Positions 1 through 9,224 of a DNA stretch of 64,000 nucleotides are shown piece by piece. The first letter of the stretch is position 1. Every line of letters starts with the position of its first letter. The stretch is from Sphaerotilus montanus (GTDB lineage Bacteria; Pseudomonadota; Gammaproteobacteria; Burkholderiales; Burkholderiaceae_C), in the NCBI RefSeq assembly GCF_013410775.1, contig NZ_JACCFH010000001.1, forward strand, positions 1,736,001 to 1,800,000, given 5' to 3'. The position numbers were made by a program, and so were the translations under genes. Under the pieces are notes generated by a model. It did no database searches, had not been told where the DNA came from, and was given only the letters and a program-made list of their open reading frames with translations.

Positions 1-388
1 GGCCCAGCAGCCACGCCAGCGGACACAGCACGGCCGCCATGAAGGCGAGGTAGGCCAGCCACGGCGACGGCATCCCCGCGAACAGCCCGTCCACGCTCAC
101 CCCAGCCAGCCCCACCCCGCAGACCACCGCCGACCACAGGAAGTTGCGCGACACGGCGGCGAGGTAGTCCCGCTCGACCTTGGCCCCCGTGTGGTACCCG
201 AGAGCCAGCGCGAGCAGGAACAGCCCGATCGTCGGGGCGGTGACGATGATGGAGCTGCCCAGGTGCGGCACGAGCTGCCGCAGCGCGAGCACCTCCGCGC
301 CCAGCGAGCAGAAGCCCTCGATGAAGACGATGGCGTAGAGCTGCGGCCGGGACAGCGCGGGCGGGCGGGCTGCCGCGGGTTCAGTCAT
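1..388 (-). CDS. Fused spermidine synthase-like membrane protein (N-terminal part)
   Basis: Partial gene cut by the window edge; about 129 N-terminal residues are visible. It starts at ATG 388-386, inside the last codons of the VOC gene, so the two overlap by 8 bp. The visible part is membrane-rich: a first segment beginning FIEGFCSLGAEVLALRQL, a second around IVTAPTIGLFLLALALGYH, then two more hydrophobic stretches. That opening with a glycine- and serine-rich turn is typical of the transmembrane module fused ahead of spermidine/spermine-synthase-like methyltransferase domains in proteobacteria. The catalytic domain is outside the window, so the enzyme activity is inferred from family resemblance only. 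Confidence 0.6.
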   Translation of the reverse strand, partial: MTEPAAARPPALSRPQLYAIVFIEGFCSLGAEVLALRQLVPHLGSSIIVTAPTIGLFLLALALGYHTGAKVERDYLAAVSRNFLWSAVVCGVGLAGVSVDGLFAGMPSPWLAYLAFMAAVLCPLAWLLG

Positions 389-803
389 CCGGCAGCAGAT
401 GGGGATTCCAGACCACCTCCCACAGGTGTCCGTCCGGATCCTGGAAGTAGCCGCCGTAGCCACCCCAGAACGTGTCCTGCGCCGGCTTGACGACCACCGC
501 GCCCGCGGCGGCGGCCTGCGCCATGACCGCATCGACCTCCTCGCGCGAACGCACGTTGTGGCCGAGGGAGAGTTCGGTGGCACTGGGCGGCTGCAGCGGC
601 AGGCCGGTGTCGTGCGCCAGGCTGCGGCGCGGCCAGAGCGCCAGCTTCAGGCCGGGCTGCAGGTCGATGAAGGCCACCGCGCCGTGTTCGAACTCGGTGC
701 CGAAGATGCCGGGTGTGGCGAAGCCGAGGCCATCGCGGTAGAAGCGTAGCGCGCGGTCGAGGTCGTCGACGGCCAGCGTGAGGACGGTGAGGCGGGGCTT
801 CAT
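381..803 (-). CDS. VOC family protein (glyoxalase/bleomycin-resistance fold)
   Basis: A 140-residue protein with the paired beta-alpha-beta-beta-beta layout of the vicinal oxygen chelate superfamily. It opens with LTLAVDDLDRALRFYRDGLGF and ends with GGYFQDPDGHLWEVVWNP, the usual first and last strands. Family members bind a divalent metal and act as lyases, dioxygenases or resistance proteins; the substrate here cannot be read from sequence. ATG 803-801 overlaps the stop of the upstream NUDIX gene (ATGA), and its own stop overlaps the next gene, so translational coupling in a three-gene minus-strand operon is likely. Confidence 0.8.
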   Translation of the reverse strand: MKPRLTVLTLAVDDLDRALRFYRDGLGFATPGIFGTEFEHGAVAFIDLQPGLKLALWPRRSLAHDTGLPLQPPSATELSLGHNVRSREEVDAVMAQAAAAGAVVVKPAQDTFWGGYGGYFQDPDGHLWEVVWNPHLLPDD

Positions 804-1312
804 GGCGTGCGGGTGCAGGTGATGGCGTCGTCGAAGTAGGCGCGGGTGTTGACGTGGACCGCGTCGCTGGCGAGCAGCGCGCCCACCGGCCACCACTGCA
901 GCGCGCTGTGCTGGCTGTCGAGCGAGCGGACCGAGTCTTCGCCGACGGTCACCTCGTAGGCGAGCACGACGTAGTGCGTCGTCACGTCCTCGGTGCCGGA
1001 GAAGTTGTCGGGGTAGAGGTGCTCGAACACGCCCAGCGGCCGGGCGGCGGCGACCTCGTCGGGGTGGAAACCGAGTTCGGCGGCGGCGATGCGGCGCAGC
1101 GCGTCGGCCACGCGCTCGTCCTTGAGGATGCGCCCGCCGGGGACGAACCACGTGCCCTGCGCCGGGCGGTTCTGGCGTAGGCCGAGCAGCACCTCGCCGC
1201 GGGCGTTGCGGCAGACGAGGTCGATCGAGACCAGGGGGGTGTGGCGGACGACGGTCAGCAGGGTGTCGTGGGGGAGGTAGTGGCGGTGGGTGGGGGTTGG
1301 CGGCGCGGTCAT
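800..1312 (-). CDS. GDP-mannose mannosyl hydrolase-type NUDIX protein
   Basis: A 170-residue NUDIX hydrolase. The motif region reads GGRILKDERVADALRR followed by IAAAELGF; the usual REUXEE core is altered in the way known for GDP-mannose mannosyl hydrolase (Gmm/NudD), which hydrolyses GDP-sugars to the sugar and GDP. The start PLVSIDLVCRNARGEVLLGLR and the conserved GTWFVPGG also match that subgroup. ATG 1312-1310 is chosen because an upstream extension in the same frame has poor composition and crosses the divergent gene. It is the first gene of a minus-strand operon with the VOC gene (ATGA overlap). Function as Gmm is a strong family inference; the sugar specificity is unproven. Confidence 0.8.
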   Translation of the reverse strand: MTAPPTPTHRHYLPHDTLLTVVRHTPLVSIDLVCRNARGEVLLGLRQNRPAQGTWFVPGGRILKDERVADALRRIAAAELGFHPDEVAAARPLGVFEHLYPDNFSGTEDVTTHYVVLAYEVTVGEDSVRSLDSQHSALQWWPVGALLASDAVHVNTRAYFDDAITCTRTP

Positions 1313-1365
1313 GGACACGAGTATTGCGGATCGCGTCGATAATTTTCGAAACCGAGGGCCATCCC

Positions 1366-3021
1366 ATGACGACATTCGAGACAGCACGCTCACCCGACAT
1401 GCTGGAGCACAGGCCCGAAGCGCGCGCATTCAAGATCGAGGATCTCATGCTGGAGATCCGACGGGGCCGGCTGAGAATTCCTTCATTTCAGCGCCGACTG
1501 GCCTGGGACCGCGAGGATGCCCGCAAACTGGTGGACAGCCTGTACCTGGGCTATCCGGTGGGTACTTTGCTGCTCTGGGAAACGACGGCACCAGCAGATC
1601 AGATCCGGTGGGGTGGCCTGCGTCTTCAGGCTGAGGCAAGACCGGACGCCCTGCTGGTGGTGGATGGCCAGCAACGCTTGGTATCACTGGCGCGCATCCT
1701 GTTGACCACTGACGACGATGCCGACGATTTCGCCCTGTACTTCGACCTTGACCGCAAGACCTTCGTCCTGCCACCCTCGCCGGGCAACCTCGAAGACGAC
1801 CCCGCCCGATGGTTTCCCCTGAACCGCCTGCTGGATTCGGAGCAGTTGTTCGAGTGGCTCTACAAACGTGAGCCCAGCCGTGAGCGCCGTGAGCGGGCGC
1901 TGCAACTCGGCAAGCGTCTGCGGGAATACGACATCCCGGCCTACATCGTGCGCAATGGCAGCGAGTCGATCCTTCGGGAAATCTTCGGGCGGCTCAATTC
2001 GATGGGGAAACAACTCAAGGCGGCCGAGGTATTTGACGCATTGAACGGCCTGCGTACCGGGAAAAACCCATCGTCCTTGGCCGACATGGTTCTCGCGCTG
2101 GCCCAGTCCCTTGATTTTGGTCATATCGAGGAGGACATCCTCTACCGGTTGTTGCGCGTGCTGCATGGGTTGGATGTCGTATCTGGTGGCAACGCTGACC
2201 CGCTGCGGTTAAGCCAGCACCTCGCCGGCGAGCTGTACAGACAGACAGAGCAGATTGCCCGCCAAGTGGTCTATTTCATACGCCGCGACGCAGGCATTCC
2301 TCACTACAACCTGCTGCCGTACAAGCAGCCGCTGGTCACGCTGGGCAAGTTCTTCAGTCACCACCCACAACCGAAGCCACGGTCACGCGAATTGCTGGCC
2401 CGCTGGCTCTGGCGCGGAGCACTCAATGGTGACCACCTCGGCAACGCAGTCTCAACCCGAGCGGCGCTGAATCGGATAGACCCGATTGACGAGGAACGGT
2501 CCGTTCAGTGCATGTTGGAGATGGTGGGCCACGAGCAGCCACTGCTACCAGCCTCCACAGAGCCCTTCAACTTTCGTTTTGCAGCCAGCAAGCTACAGGC
2601 ACTTGCTTTGCTGGAGTTGCAACCGCGCGATCTGGAAACGGGCGAACTGATCGACATGGGCGTACTGCTGGACTACCGGCAGGCGGGGCAGGAACCTCCG
2701 TTCGTGCCGCTGTTGAAGGGCTCGCATGCCGAAGGTGCTCTGGCCCTGTCCGTGGCCAATCGAATGGCACATCCCGTGCGACCCGGTCTGCGCAAGACAT
2801 TGCTGCAGGTGACAGATGACGCCACGCTGGCCTCGCACGGTATCAGCCCGGAAGCGTTGTCCGCCCTCCAGGGCGGAGACAACGTGCGATTCCTGAGTTT
2901 GCGTGCTGCGACGTTACAGCCGCACTTCGAGCAGGTCTTCGCCCGCCATGCCCGCTGGGATGCCTCAGACCGGCCCTCACTCTCCTCGCTGGTCGTGTCC
3001 GATGACGAGGAAGACACATGA
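1366..3021 (+). CDS. DUF262 (GmrSD/ParB-like) domain protein
   Basis: A 551-residue protein with an N-terminal DUF262 domain. Visible family motifs are IPSFQRRLAWD (residues 38-48), VVDGQQRLVSL (DGQQR at 100-104) and FGRLNSMGKQLKAAEVFDAL further on. DUF262 is related to ParB/Srx folds and is the NTP-binding and nuclease-associated part of GmrS/GmrSD type IV restriction enzymes and of other defence proteins. I see no HNH-type DUF1524 domain in the C-terminal half, so this is not a complete GmrSD. ATG 1366 is preferred because the frame upstream is non-coding-like. The stop overlaps the start of the HipA-like gene (ATGA), so the two are surely co-translated. Role unknown; a defence or toxin-antitoxin role is inferred. 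Confidence 0.8.
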   Translation: MTTFETARSPDMLEHRPEARAFKIEDLMLEIRRGRLRIPSFQRRLAWDREDARKLVDSLYLGYPVGTLLLWETTAPADQIRWGGLRLQAEARPDALLVVDGQQRLVSLARILLTTDDDADDFALYFDLDRKTFVLPPSPGNLEDDPARWFPLNRLLDSEQLFEWLYKREPSRERRERALQLGKRLREYDIPAYIVRNGSESILREIFGRLNSMGKQLKAAEVFDALNGLRTGKNPSSLADMVLALAQSLDFGHIEEDILYRLLRVLHGLDVVSGGNADPLRLSQHLAGELYRQTEQIARQVVYFIRRDAGIPHYNLLPYKQPLVTLGKFFSHHPQPKPRSRELLARWLWRGALNGDHLGNAVSTRAALNRIDPIDEERSVQCMLEMVGHEQPLLPASTEPFNFRFAASKLQALALLELQPRDLETGELIDMGVLLDYRQAGQEPPFVPLLKGSHAEGALALSVANRMAHPVRPGLRKTLLQVTDDATLASHGISPEALSALQGGDNVRFLSLRAATLQPHFEQVFARHARWDASDRPSLSSLVVSDDEEDT

Positions 3022-4247
3022 CACGTACCGTCAAGCGCCTGCGTGTGCTGCTCGGCGATCTGCCCGTCGGGCGACTGACGCTGGACGATGCGGCTCGCTG
3101 CGAGTTCCACCTGCTGGAGTCCTACCGCCACGGCCACCCCCGACCGGTGCTGGGCCAGAGCTTCGAGGACGATCTCGGTGCCCACCGACGTGCGTTGTCG
3201 CGATTGCCTGCGTGGTTCTCGAATCTGCTGCCCGAAGGCGCGCTGCGGGAACTGGTCGCTCGGGATGCTGGCGTCGAGCCCGCCCGGGAATTCAGGCTGC
3301 TGGAACACCTCAGTCACGATTTGCCCGGCGCGATTCGCATCGAGCAGGACGACCACCCAGCAGTGCGGGCAGACGCCGAGTCTGCGGACGCCCTGGAAGA
3401 CCTGGCAGCCGGCACACACGAGGACAGCGCTTGGCATTTTTCACTGGCTGGTGTGCAACTCAAGTTCTCCGCGCTGCGCAGCAACCGCGGCATGACGGTT
3501 CCCGTCTCGGGCCAGGGCGGGGACTGGATCCTCAAGCTGCCCGACCTGCGCTATCCCGGCGTACCCGCCAACGAGCACGCGACGATGCACTGGGCCGCCG
3601 CCAGCGGGATCACCATTCCCGAGATCGATCTGGTCGACATCGGGCAGGTGAGCGGGCTGCCGGCCACGGGCATCCCGCGGCAGGAGACGCAGGCATTTGT
3701 CATACGGCGTTTCGACCGGCCGGTGCCCGGGAAACGCCTCCACATGGAGGATTTCAACCAGATCCTCGGCCTGTACCCCGAGCAGAAATACGCCCGGTTC
3801 AACTACGAGACGATCGCCCGGCTGACGCTGGTGCTGACCGGCGTTGCGGGGCTGGAAGAGCTGATCCGCCGCTACGTGTTCATGCTCGCCAGCGGCAACG
3901 GCGACGCCCACCACAAGAACTGGACACTGATCTACCCGGACGGCGTGCAGGCAGCGCTGTCGCCCGCCTATGACCTGGTGTCCACCATCCAGTACATGCC
4001 CGACGACCGGCTGGCGCTGAACTTCGGCAGGTCCAAGCGGTGGGAGGACATGGGAATGGCCACCTTCCGTCGGCTGGCGCGCAAGATCGACTTCGACGAG
4101 GCGCAGATCGTCGGATGGACCCTGCAGGCGGTGGCCGCCACGCAGCAAGCGTGGTCGGCCTCGTCCCACGAGTTTGGCTACGACTTGGTGGCTCGGGAAC
4201 GGGTCGAGCAGCACATGCGCAGAGTGCCGCTGTTCTCGACGCCATGA
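3018..4247 (+). CDS. HipA-like Ser/Thr kinase toxin
   Basis: A 409-residue HipA family protein. The N-terminal subdomain carries LPAWFSNLLPEGALRELVA, the middle has HFSLAGVQLKFSA (HipA phosphate-binding and autophosphorylation region), and the kinase core has GNGDAHHKNW at 293-302 (catalytic Asp296, metal-binding Asn301) followed by SPAYDLVST. In E. coli HipA phosphorylates glutamyl-tRNA synthetase and is held in check by HipB, encoded just upstream. Here the upstream partner is the DUF262 protein (4-bp ATGA overlap) and there is no Xre-type hipB on either side. All catalytic motifs look intact, so an active kinase is likely. Whether DUF262 substitutes for HipB is speculation. Confidence 0.85.
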   Translation: MTRTVKRLRVLLGDLPVGRLTLDDAARCEFHLLESYRHGHPRPVLGQSFEDDLGAHRRALSRLPAWFSNLLPEGALRELVARDAGVEPAREFRLLEHLSHDLPGAIRIEQDDHPAVRADAESADALEDLAAGTHEDSAWHFSLAGVQLKFSALRSNRGMTVPVSGQGGDWILKLPDLRYPGVPANEHATMHWAAASGITIPEIDLVDIGQVSGLPATGIPRQETQAFVIRRFDRPVPGKRLHMEDFNQILGLYPEQKYARFNYETIARLTLVLTGVAGLEELIRRYVFMLASGNGDAHHKNWTLIYPDGVQAALSPAYDLVSTIQYMPDDRLALNFGRSKRWEDMGMATFRRLARKIDFDEAQIVGWTLQAVAATQQAWSASSHEFGYDLVARERVEQHMRRVPLFSTP

Positions 4248-4272
4248 AAAACGGCGCCCCGCAGAGCGCCGT
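4246..4272 (-). terminator. Intrinsic terminator for glcB
   Basis: The inverted repeat ACGGCGC (4251-4257) and GCGCCGT (4266-4272) forms a 7-bp stem with an 8-nt loop. Read on the minus strand it is followed by five T residues, about 30 bp past the malate synthase stop. It touches the hipA-like stop codon and may also slow transcription arriving from the plus strand, though there is no T run in that direction. Confidence 0.65.
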
Positions 4273-4301
4273 CCTCACGACTTCAGGCAGTCAGAGCCGG
4301 A

Positions 4302-6503
4302 TCAGGCCGCAGCTTTCACCTTCAACCGCCACGCATGCAGCAACGGCTCCGTGTACCCGCTCGGCTGCGTCTGCCCCTTGAACACCAGATCCAGCGCCGC
4401 CTGATAAGCCGCACCATCCTGATTCGCCGCCAGCGACTTGTAGAGCGGATCCCCGGCGTTCTGCCCGTCCACCACCACCGCCATGCGCGCAAACGCCTCG
4501 CGCACCTGCGCCTCGCTCACCACGCCGTGCAGCAGCCAGTTGCACAGGTGCTGGCTGGAGATCCGCAGCGTCGCGCGGTCTTCCATCAGGCCGATGTTGT
4601 GGATGTCCGGCACCTTCGAGCAGCCCACACCCTGGTCCACCCAGCGCACGACGTAGCCCAGGATGCCCTGCACGTTGTTGTCGATTTCCTGCTGGCGCTC
4701 GGCGTCGGACCACTTGGCCTCGGCCACGACCGGCACGGTCAGCAGGTCGGTCATCAGCTTGTCCGTCAGCGCCGGGTTCGCCGCGTCGCCGCTGGCCTCG
4801 ATCTGCTGCTGGACTGCGGCCACGCTGATCTGGTGGTAGTGCAGCGCGTGCAGCGTCGCCGCGGTCGGGCTCGGCACCCACGCCGTGTTGGCGCCGGCCT
4901 TCGGGTGGCCGACCTTCTGCTCCATCATCGCGGCCATCAGGTCGGGCATCGCCCACATGCCCTTGCCGATCTGCGCACGGCCACGCAGGCCGCAGGACAG
5001 GCCGATCAGCACGTTGCGGCGCTCGTAGGCCGCGATCCAGGCGCTGGACTTGATGTCACCCTTGCGCATCATCGGGCCGGCGTGCATGGCGGTGTGCATC
5101 TCGTCGCCGGTGCGGTCGAGGAAGCCGGTGTTGATGAAGGCCACGCGCGACGAGGCCGCCGCGATGCAGGCCTTCAGGTTCACCGACGTGCGGCGCTCCT
5201 CGTCCATGATGCCGAGCTTGACGGTGCTGTCAGGCAGGCCGAGCAGTTGCTCGACGCGGCCGAACAGCTCGCCCGCGAAGGCCACTTCGGCCGGGCCGTG
5301 CATCTTCGGCTTGACGATGTAGACGCTGCCGGTGCGGCTGTTCTTCAGGCCGTTGGCGCCGTGGCGCTGCAGGTCGTGCAGCGCGATGGTCGTGGTGACC
5401 ACGGCGTCCATGATGCCTTCCGGAATCTCCTTGCCCTCGGCGCCCCACAGGATCGCCGGGTTGGTCATCAGGTGACCGACATTGCGCACGAACATCAGCG
5501 AGCGGCCGTGCAACACGACCTCGCCGCCGTTCGGGCCGGTGTAGACACGGTCGGCGTTCAGGCGGCGGGTGAAGGTCTTGCTGCCCTTGCTGACTTCCTC
5601 GGTCAGCGTGCCGAGCTGGATGCCGAGCCAGTTGCGGTAGGCCAGCACCTTGTCCTCGGCATCCACCGCGGCGACCGAGTCTTCCAGGTCGAGGATGGTG
5701 GACAGCGCGGACTCGACCACCACGTCGGACACGCCAGCGGCGTCGGTCTTGCCGGTGGCGGTCGTGCGGTTGATCAGGATGTCGATGTGCATCCCGTTGT
5801 TCACCAGCAGCACCGAGGTCGGCGCCGCTGCGTCACCCTGGTAGCCGACGAACTGGGCCGGGTTGTCGAGGCCGGCAGTGGCCCCACCCTTCAGCGCGAC
5901 AACCAGCTTGCCGCCTTCGACGCGGTAGCCGGTGGCGTCCTTGTGGGTGGCGCCGGCCAGCGGGGTGGCCTGGTCGAGGAAGTTGCGGGCGAACTCGATC
6001 ACGCGGGCGCCGCGCACCGGGTTGTAGCCGCCGGCCTTCTCGGCGCCGTTGGCCTCGGAGATCGCGTCGGTGCCGTACAGCGCGTCGTACAGCGAACCCC
6101 AGCGGGCGTTGGCGGCGTTCAGCGCGTAGCGGGCGTTCAGGATCGGCACCACCAGTTGCGGGCCGGCCTGCAGCGCCAGTTCGGCGTCCACGTTGGCGGT
6201 CGTGGTCTGCACGGTCTCGGGCACCGGGACGAGGTAGCCGATCTGCGTCAGGAAGGCGCGGTAGGCGGCCATGTCGGCGATCGGGCCGGGGTTGGCCTGG
6301 TGCCACGCATCCATCTCCAGCTGGATGCGGTCACGCTCGGCCAGCAGCGCGGCGTTCTTCGGCGCGAGGTCGCTGACGATGGCGTCGAAGCCAGCCCAGA
6401 ACGTCGCCGAAGCAACGCCGGTGTTCGGCAGCACTTCATCCTCGATGAAGCGGAACAGCTCGGTGGCCACTTGCAGGCCGTGGATCGTGGTGCGTGCGGT
6501 CAT
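4302..6503 (-). CDS. glcB: Malate synthase G
   Basis: A 733-residue protein, close to the usual length of malate synthase G (about 720-730). It condenses glyoxylate with acetyl-CoA to malate in the glyoxylate and glycolate pathways. The sequence shows the characteristic TIM-barrel segments: [67 protein letters not shown] (with the catalytic-region glutamate and arginine) and [16 protein letters not shown], then the C-terminal [26 protein letters not shown] part with the general-base aspartate in MEDRA. ATG 6503-6501 has no better upstream choice. It lies 48 bp downstream of the haloacid dehalogenase gene on the same strand. Confidence 0.97.
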   Translation of the reverse strand: MTARTTIHGLQVATELFRFIEDEVLPNTGVASATFWAGFDAIVSDLAPKNAALLAERDRIQLEMDAWHQANPGPIADMAAYRAFLTQIGYLVPVPETVQTTTANVDAELALQAGPQLVVPILNARYALNAANARWGSLYDALYGTDAISEANGAEKAGGYNPVRGARVIEFARNFLDQATPLAGATHKDATGYRVEGGKLVVALKGGATAGLDNPAQFVGYQGDAAAPTSVLLVNNGMHIDILINRTTATGKTDAAGVSDVVVESALSTILDLEDSVAAVDAEDKVLAYRNWLGIQLGTLTEEVSKGSKTFTRRLNADRVYTGPNGGEVVLHGRSLMFVRNVGHLMTNPAILWGAEGKEIPEGIMDAVVTTTIALHDLQRHGANGLKNSRTGSVYIVKPKMHGPAEVAFAGELFGRVEQLLGLPDSTVKLGIMDEERRTSVNLKACIAAASSRVAFINTGFLDRTGDEMHTAMHAGPMMRKGDIKSSAWIAAYERRNVLIGLSCGLRGRAQIGKGMWAMPDLMAAMMEQKVGHPKAGANTAWVPSPTAATLHALHYHQISVAAVQQQIEASGDAANPALTDKLMTDLLTVPVVAEAKWSDAERQQEIDNNVQGILGYVVRWVDQGVGCSKVPDIHNIGLMEDRATLRISSQHLCNWLLHGVVSEAQVREAFARMAVVVDGQNAGDPLYKSLAANQDGAAYQAALDLVFKGQTQPSGYTEPLLHAWRLKVKAAA

Positions 6504-6551
6504 GGTGGGAACCTCGGGGTCGGATCGATGGAATGAACGGAAGGACAGGAA

Positions 6552-7256
6552 TCAGGAAGGAAAGAAATTCAGGACGTCGCGCAGGCTGGCACCCACGCGG
6601 GTCGGCTCGGTGCCGAGCGTTTCGAGCGGCGCGCCGGTCCGGTTGACCCACAGCGTCGTGAAGCCGAACCAGGTGGCGCCGAGCGCGTCCCAGCCATTGC
6701 TGGAAACGAACAGGATCTGTTTCGCGGGCAGGCCGAGCGTCTTCGGACCGAGGGCGTAGGCGCGGGGATCGGTCTTGAAGGCCCGCGCCGGCTCGACGCT
6801 GATGACGTGGTCGAGCAGCGGGCCGAGCCCGGCGCTGCGCACCGCGATGCCGAGCATGTCGGGGTCGCCGTTGCTGAGGATGCCGGTCGGAATGCCACGC
6901 GATTTCAGACCGTCCAGCACCTCGCGCACTTCGGGGAAGGCGCTCAGGTGGCGGTACTGGTTCATCAGGTGGTCTTCGGACGCCTGGGGCAGCGCGAGTT
7001 GCAGCCGCGCGCAGGCGTGGCGCAGGGCGGCGCGGGTGATGTCCCAGAACGGGCGGTAGCGGCTGCCGTCGGGCGCGCTCATGGTGATGAGGCGCGTGTA
7101 GTCGATCTGCTTCTCGCGCCACAGCAGCGAGAGCGCCTCGCCCCGGCCCGGAAAGAGCTGCTCGGCCGTCAGCGCGACGCTGTAGACGTCGAACAGCGTG
7201 CCGTAGGCGTCGAACAGGACGGCCTGGGGGGCGGTGGCAGGGGACAGCTTGTGCAT
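6552..7256 (-). CDS. Haloacid dehalogenase type II (HAD family)
   Basis: A 234-residue HAD hydrolase. Motif I is VLFDAYGTLFDV (nucleophile Asp), motif II is GILSNGDPDML, the conserved lysine is in RAFKTDPRAY and motif III is VSSNGWDALGATWFGF. The SSNGWD and FKTDPRAY signatures belong to the L-2-haloacid dehalogenase subgroup, which hydrolyses 2-haloalkanoic acids to 2-hydroxy acids. ATG 7256 is chosen because a longer frame would run into the divergent promoter. It probably shares a transcript with glcB, which would fit glycolate/haloacetate-type carbon metabolism (inference). The divergent LysR gene is the obvious candidate regulator. Confidence 0.88.
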   Translation of the reverse strand: MHKLSPATAPQAVLFDAYGTLFDVYSVALTAEQLFPGRGEALSLLWREKQIDYTRLITMSAPDGSRYRPFWDITRAALRHACARLQLALPQASEDHLMNQYRHLSAFPEVREVLDGLKSRGIPTGILSNGDPDMLGIAVRSAGLGPLLDHVISVEPARAFKTDPRAYALGPKTLGLPAKQILFVSSNGWDALGATWFGFTTLWVNRTGAPLETLGTEPTRVGASLRDVLNFFPS

Positions 7257-7285
7257 GGTGGCATCACTGTATTGCAACCCTGCAG

Positions 7286-7315
7286 AATCATTGATGGTCT
7301 GAAAATCGAATGATT
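7286..7315. promoter_or_regulatory. Inverted repeat in HAD-LysR divergent promoter
   Basis: AATCATT (7286-7292) and AATGATT (7309-7315) are perfect inverted arms with a 16-bp gap, in the 92-bp gap between the divergent dehalogenase and LysR genes. The region is markedly AT-richer than its surroundings. The arrangement suits binding by the LysR dimer/tetramer, but it is not a canonical T-N11-A match; assignment is inferred from position and symmetry. Confidence 0.4.
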
Positions 7316-7348
7316 TGTGACCTGGATGCAGGTAATCCACAATCCGGC

Positions 7349-8257
7349 ATGGACCGTCTCAAGCAACTCGAAACCTTCACCGCCGTCGTCAGCCGCGGCA
7401 GCCTGACCGCCGCCGCGCTGGCCGAAGGGGTGGCGCCCGCGGTGATCGGCCGGCGGCTGGACGCGCTGGAGGAGCGCCTGGGCGTCAAGCTGCTCGTGCG
7501 CACCACGCGCAAGCTCACGCTGACCCACGAGGGCAGCGCCTTCCTCGAAAACTGCACCCGCGTGCTCGCCGACCTCGCCAGCGCGGAGGCCAGCGTCAGC
7601 GCGGGCGGCGTCAAGGCGAGCGGCCATGTGCGCATCACGGCGCCGGGGGGGTTTGGCCGTCGGCATGTGGCGCCGCTGCTGCCGCGGTTCCTGGCGCTGC
7701 ACCCGGAGGTGTCGCTGTCGCTGAACCTGTCGGACCGGATCATCGACATGGTCAACGAGGGCTACGACTGCGCGGTGCGCGTCGGCGACATGCCCGACTC
7801 CAGCCTGATCTCGGTCCGGCTGGCCGACAACCGCCGCCGCTGCGTGGCCTCGCCCGCCTACCTCGCCCGCGCCGGCACGCCCCAGCAGCCGCTCGACCTG
7901 ATGCGCCACGAGTGCCTGACGCTCAGCTCCGAGGCGAGCCAGTCGCGCGGCTGGGCGTTCCTGGTCGACGGCGCGGTGCAGTACCTGCGGCCACCCGGTC
8001 GGCTCGACTGCTCGGACGGGCAGGTGCTGCATGCGTGGTGCGTTCAGGGCCTGGGCGTCGCGTGGCGCAGCACCTGGGAAGTGGAAGCCGACCTGCGCGC
8101 CGGCCGGCTCGTCAGCGTGCTGGACGACCACGCCGCGCCGCCCAACGGCATCTACGCCGTGCTGCCGCATGTGCGCCACCTGCCGCTGCGGGTGCGGCTG
8201 TGGGTGGACTTCCTCAAGCACAGCTACAGCGCGCCCGGTTACTGGAGTGCGGGCTGA
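7349..8257 (+). CDS. LysR family transcriptional regulator
   Basis: A 302-residue LysR-type regulator. The N-terminal winged helix-turn-helix reads MDRLKQLETFTAVVSRGSLT and continues through RRLDALEERLGVKLLVRTTRKLTLT. The C-terminal effector domain shows GHVRITAPGGFGRRHVAPLLPRF and the LNLSDRIIDMVNEGYDCAVRVG segment typical of the CrgA/DsdC-like branch. ATG 7349 is chosen because it begins the conserved helix; a longer upstream frame would overlap the palindrome at 7286-7315. Divergent orientation suggests that it controls the dehalogenase-glcB pair as well as itself. Confidence 0.9.
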   Translation: MDRLKQLETFTAVVSRGSLTAAALAEGVAPAVIGRRLDALEERLGVKLLVRTTRKLTLTHEGSAFLENCTRVLADLASAEASVSAGGVKASGHVRITAPGGFGRRHVAPLLPRFLALHPEVSLSLNLSDRIIDMVNEGYDCAVRVGDMPDSSLISVRLADNRRRCVASPAYLARAGTPQQPLDLMRHECLTLSSEASQSRGWAFLVDGAVQYLRPPGRLDCSDGQVLHAWCVQGLGVAWRSTWEVEADLRAGRLVSVLDDHAAPPNGIYAVLPHVRHLPLRVRLWVDFLKHSYSAPGYWSAG

Positions 8258-8317
8258 TGCGGCTGGCATGATGGCCGCAGAAGCGGTAACAATTCACACC
8301 AACTTGAGGAGCACGCC

Positions 8318-9211
8318 ATGAAGTGGGACGGACAGCGAGAGAGCAACCAGGTGGAGGACCGCCGCGGCCAGGGAGGCACCAGCGGCGGCGGTGGCCGCAT
8401 GGGCGGGCGGCGCGGGGTCGGGCTGGGCACGATCGCGATCGCGCTGGTGGCGAGCTGGGTGTTCGGCGTCAATCCGATGACGGTGATCGGCGTGCTCGGC
8501 GGCATGGGCGGTGGCGAGGCCGAGGTGGTGCAGCAGGCCCCGGCCGGCACGAACCGCGCAGCCCCCCAGGACCAGAACGCCCGCTTCATCTCGACCGTGC
8601 TCGCCTCGACCGAGGACGTGTGGGACGGCGTGTTCCGCCAGGCCAATGCGCAGTACCAGAAGCCCGGTCTCGTGCTCTACAGCAACGCCACCCGCACCGC
8701 CTGCGGCACCGGCCAGGCGGCGATGGGCCCGTTCTACTGCCCCGGCGACTCGAAGGTCTACCTCGACCTCGACTTCTTCGACACCATGCGCCGCCAGCTC
8801 GGCGCACCGGGCGACTTCGCGCAAGCCTATGTGGTGGCCCACGAGGTCGGCCACCACGTGCAGCACCTGATGGGCATCACCGACAAGATCGACGCGATGC
8901 GGGGCCGCGTCAGCGAAGCGCAGAACAACGCGCTGTCGGTGCGGCTGGAGCTGCAGGCCGACTGCTTCGCCGGCGTCTGGGCACACCACGCACAGCAGGC
9001 GAAGAACTGGCTCGAACAGGGTGACCTCGAAGAGGCGATGAATGCCGCGTCGCAGATCGGCGACGACACGCTGCAGCGCAACGCCGGGGGCCGCGTGCGC
9101 CCGGAGAGCTTCACCCACGGCACCAGCCAGCAGCGCATGACCTGGTTCAAGCGCGGCCTGCAGACGGGGCAGCTCGCGCAGTGCGACAGCTTCCAGGCGC
9201 GCAGCCTTTGA
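8318..9211 (+). CDS. ypfJ: Neutral zinc metallopeptidase (YpfJ family)
   Basis: A 297-residue putative membrane-anchored zinc metallopeptidase. After a charged, glycine-rich N-terminus there is one membrane segment (about residues 33-62, VGLGTIAIALVASWVFGV onwards), then the catalytic domain with the HEVGHH zinc motif at 175-180 and the downstream glutamate in LELQADCFAGVWAHH. The MKWDGQRESNQVEDRR start and ACGTGQAAMGPFYCPGDSKVYLD block are signatures of the YpfJ family. The substrate is unknown. An AAC-TTGAGGAG type ribosome site precedes the ATG. It is convergent with the next gene, with only 13 bp between the stops. Confidence 0.92.
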   Translation: MKWDGQRESNQVEDRRGQGGTSGGGGRMGGRRGVGLGTIAIALVASWVFGVNPMTVIGVLGGMGGGEAEVVQQAPAGTNRAAPQDQNARFISTVLASTEDVWDGVFRQANAQYQKPGLVLYSNATRTACGTGQAAMGPFYCPGDSKVYLDLDFFDTMRRQLGAPGDFAQAYVVAHEVGHHVQHLMGITDKIDAMRGRVSEAQNNALSVRLELQADCFAGVWAHHAQQAKNWLEQGDLEEAMNAASQIGDDTLQRNAGGRVRPESFTHGTSQQRMTWFKRGLQTGQLAQCDSFQARSL

Positions 9212-9224
9212 CCGGCTACGCGCC

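Noticed and set aside
4335..6536. 733-codon open frame on the plus strand opposite glcB
   Set aside because: Antisense shadow of malate synthase G; His/Arg/Val-rich translation without any family motif, produced by high-GC third positions.
7286..7315. AATCATT/AATGATT repeat as a transcription terminator
   Set aside because: It lies between divergent starts with no G/C stem; operator is the better reading.
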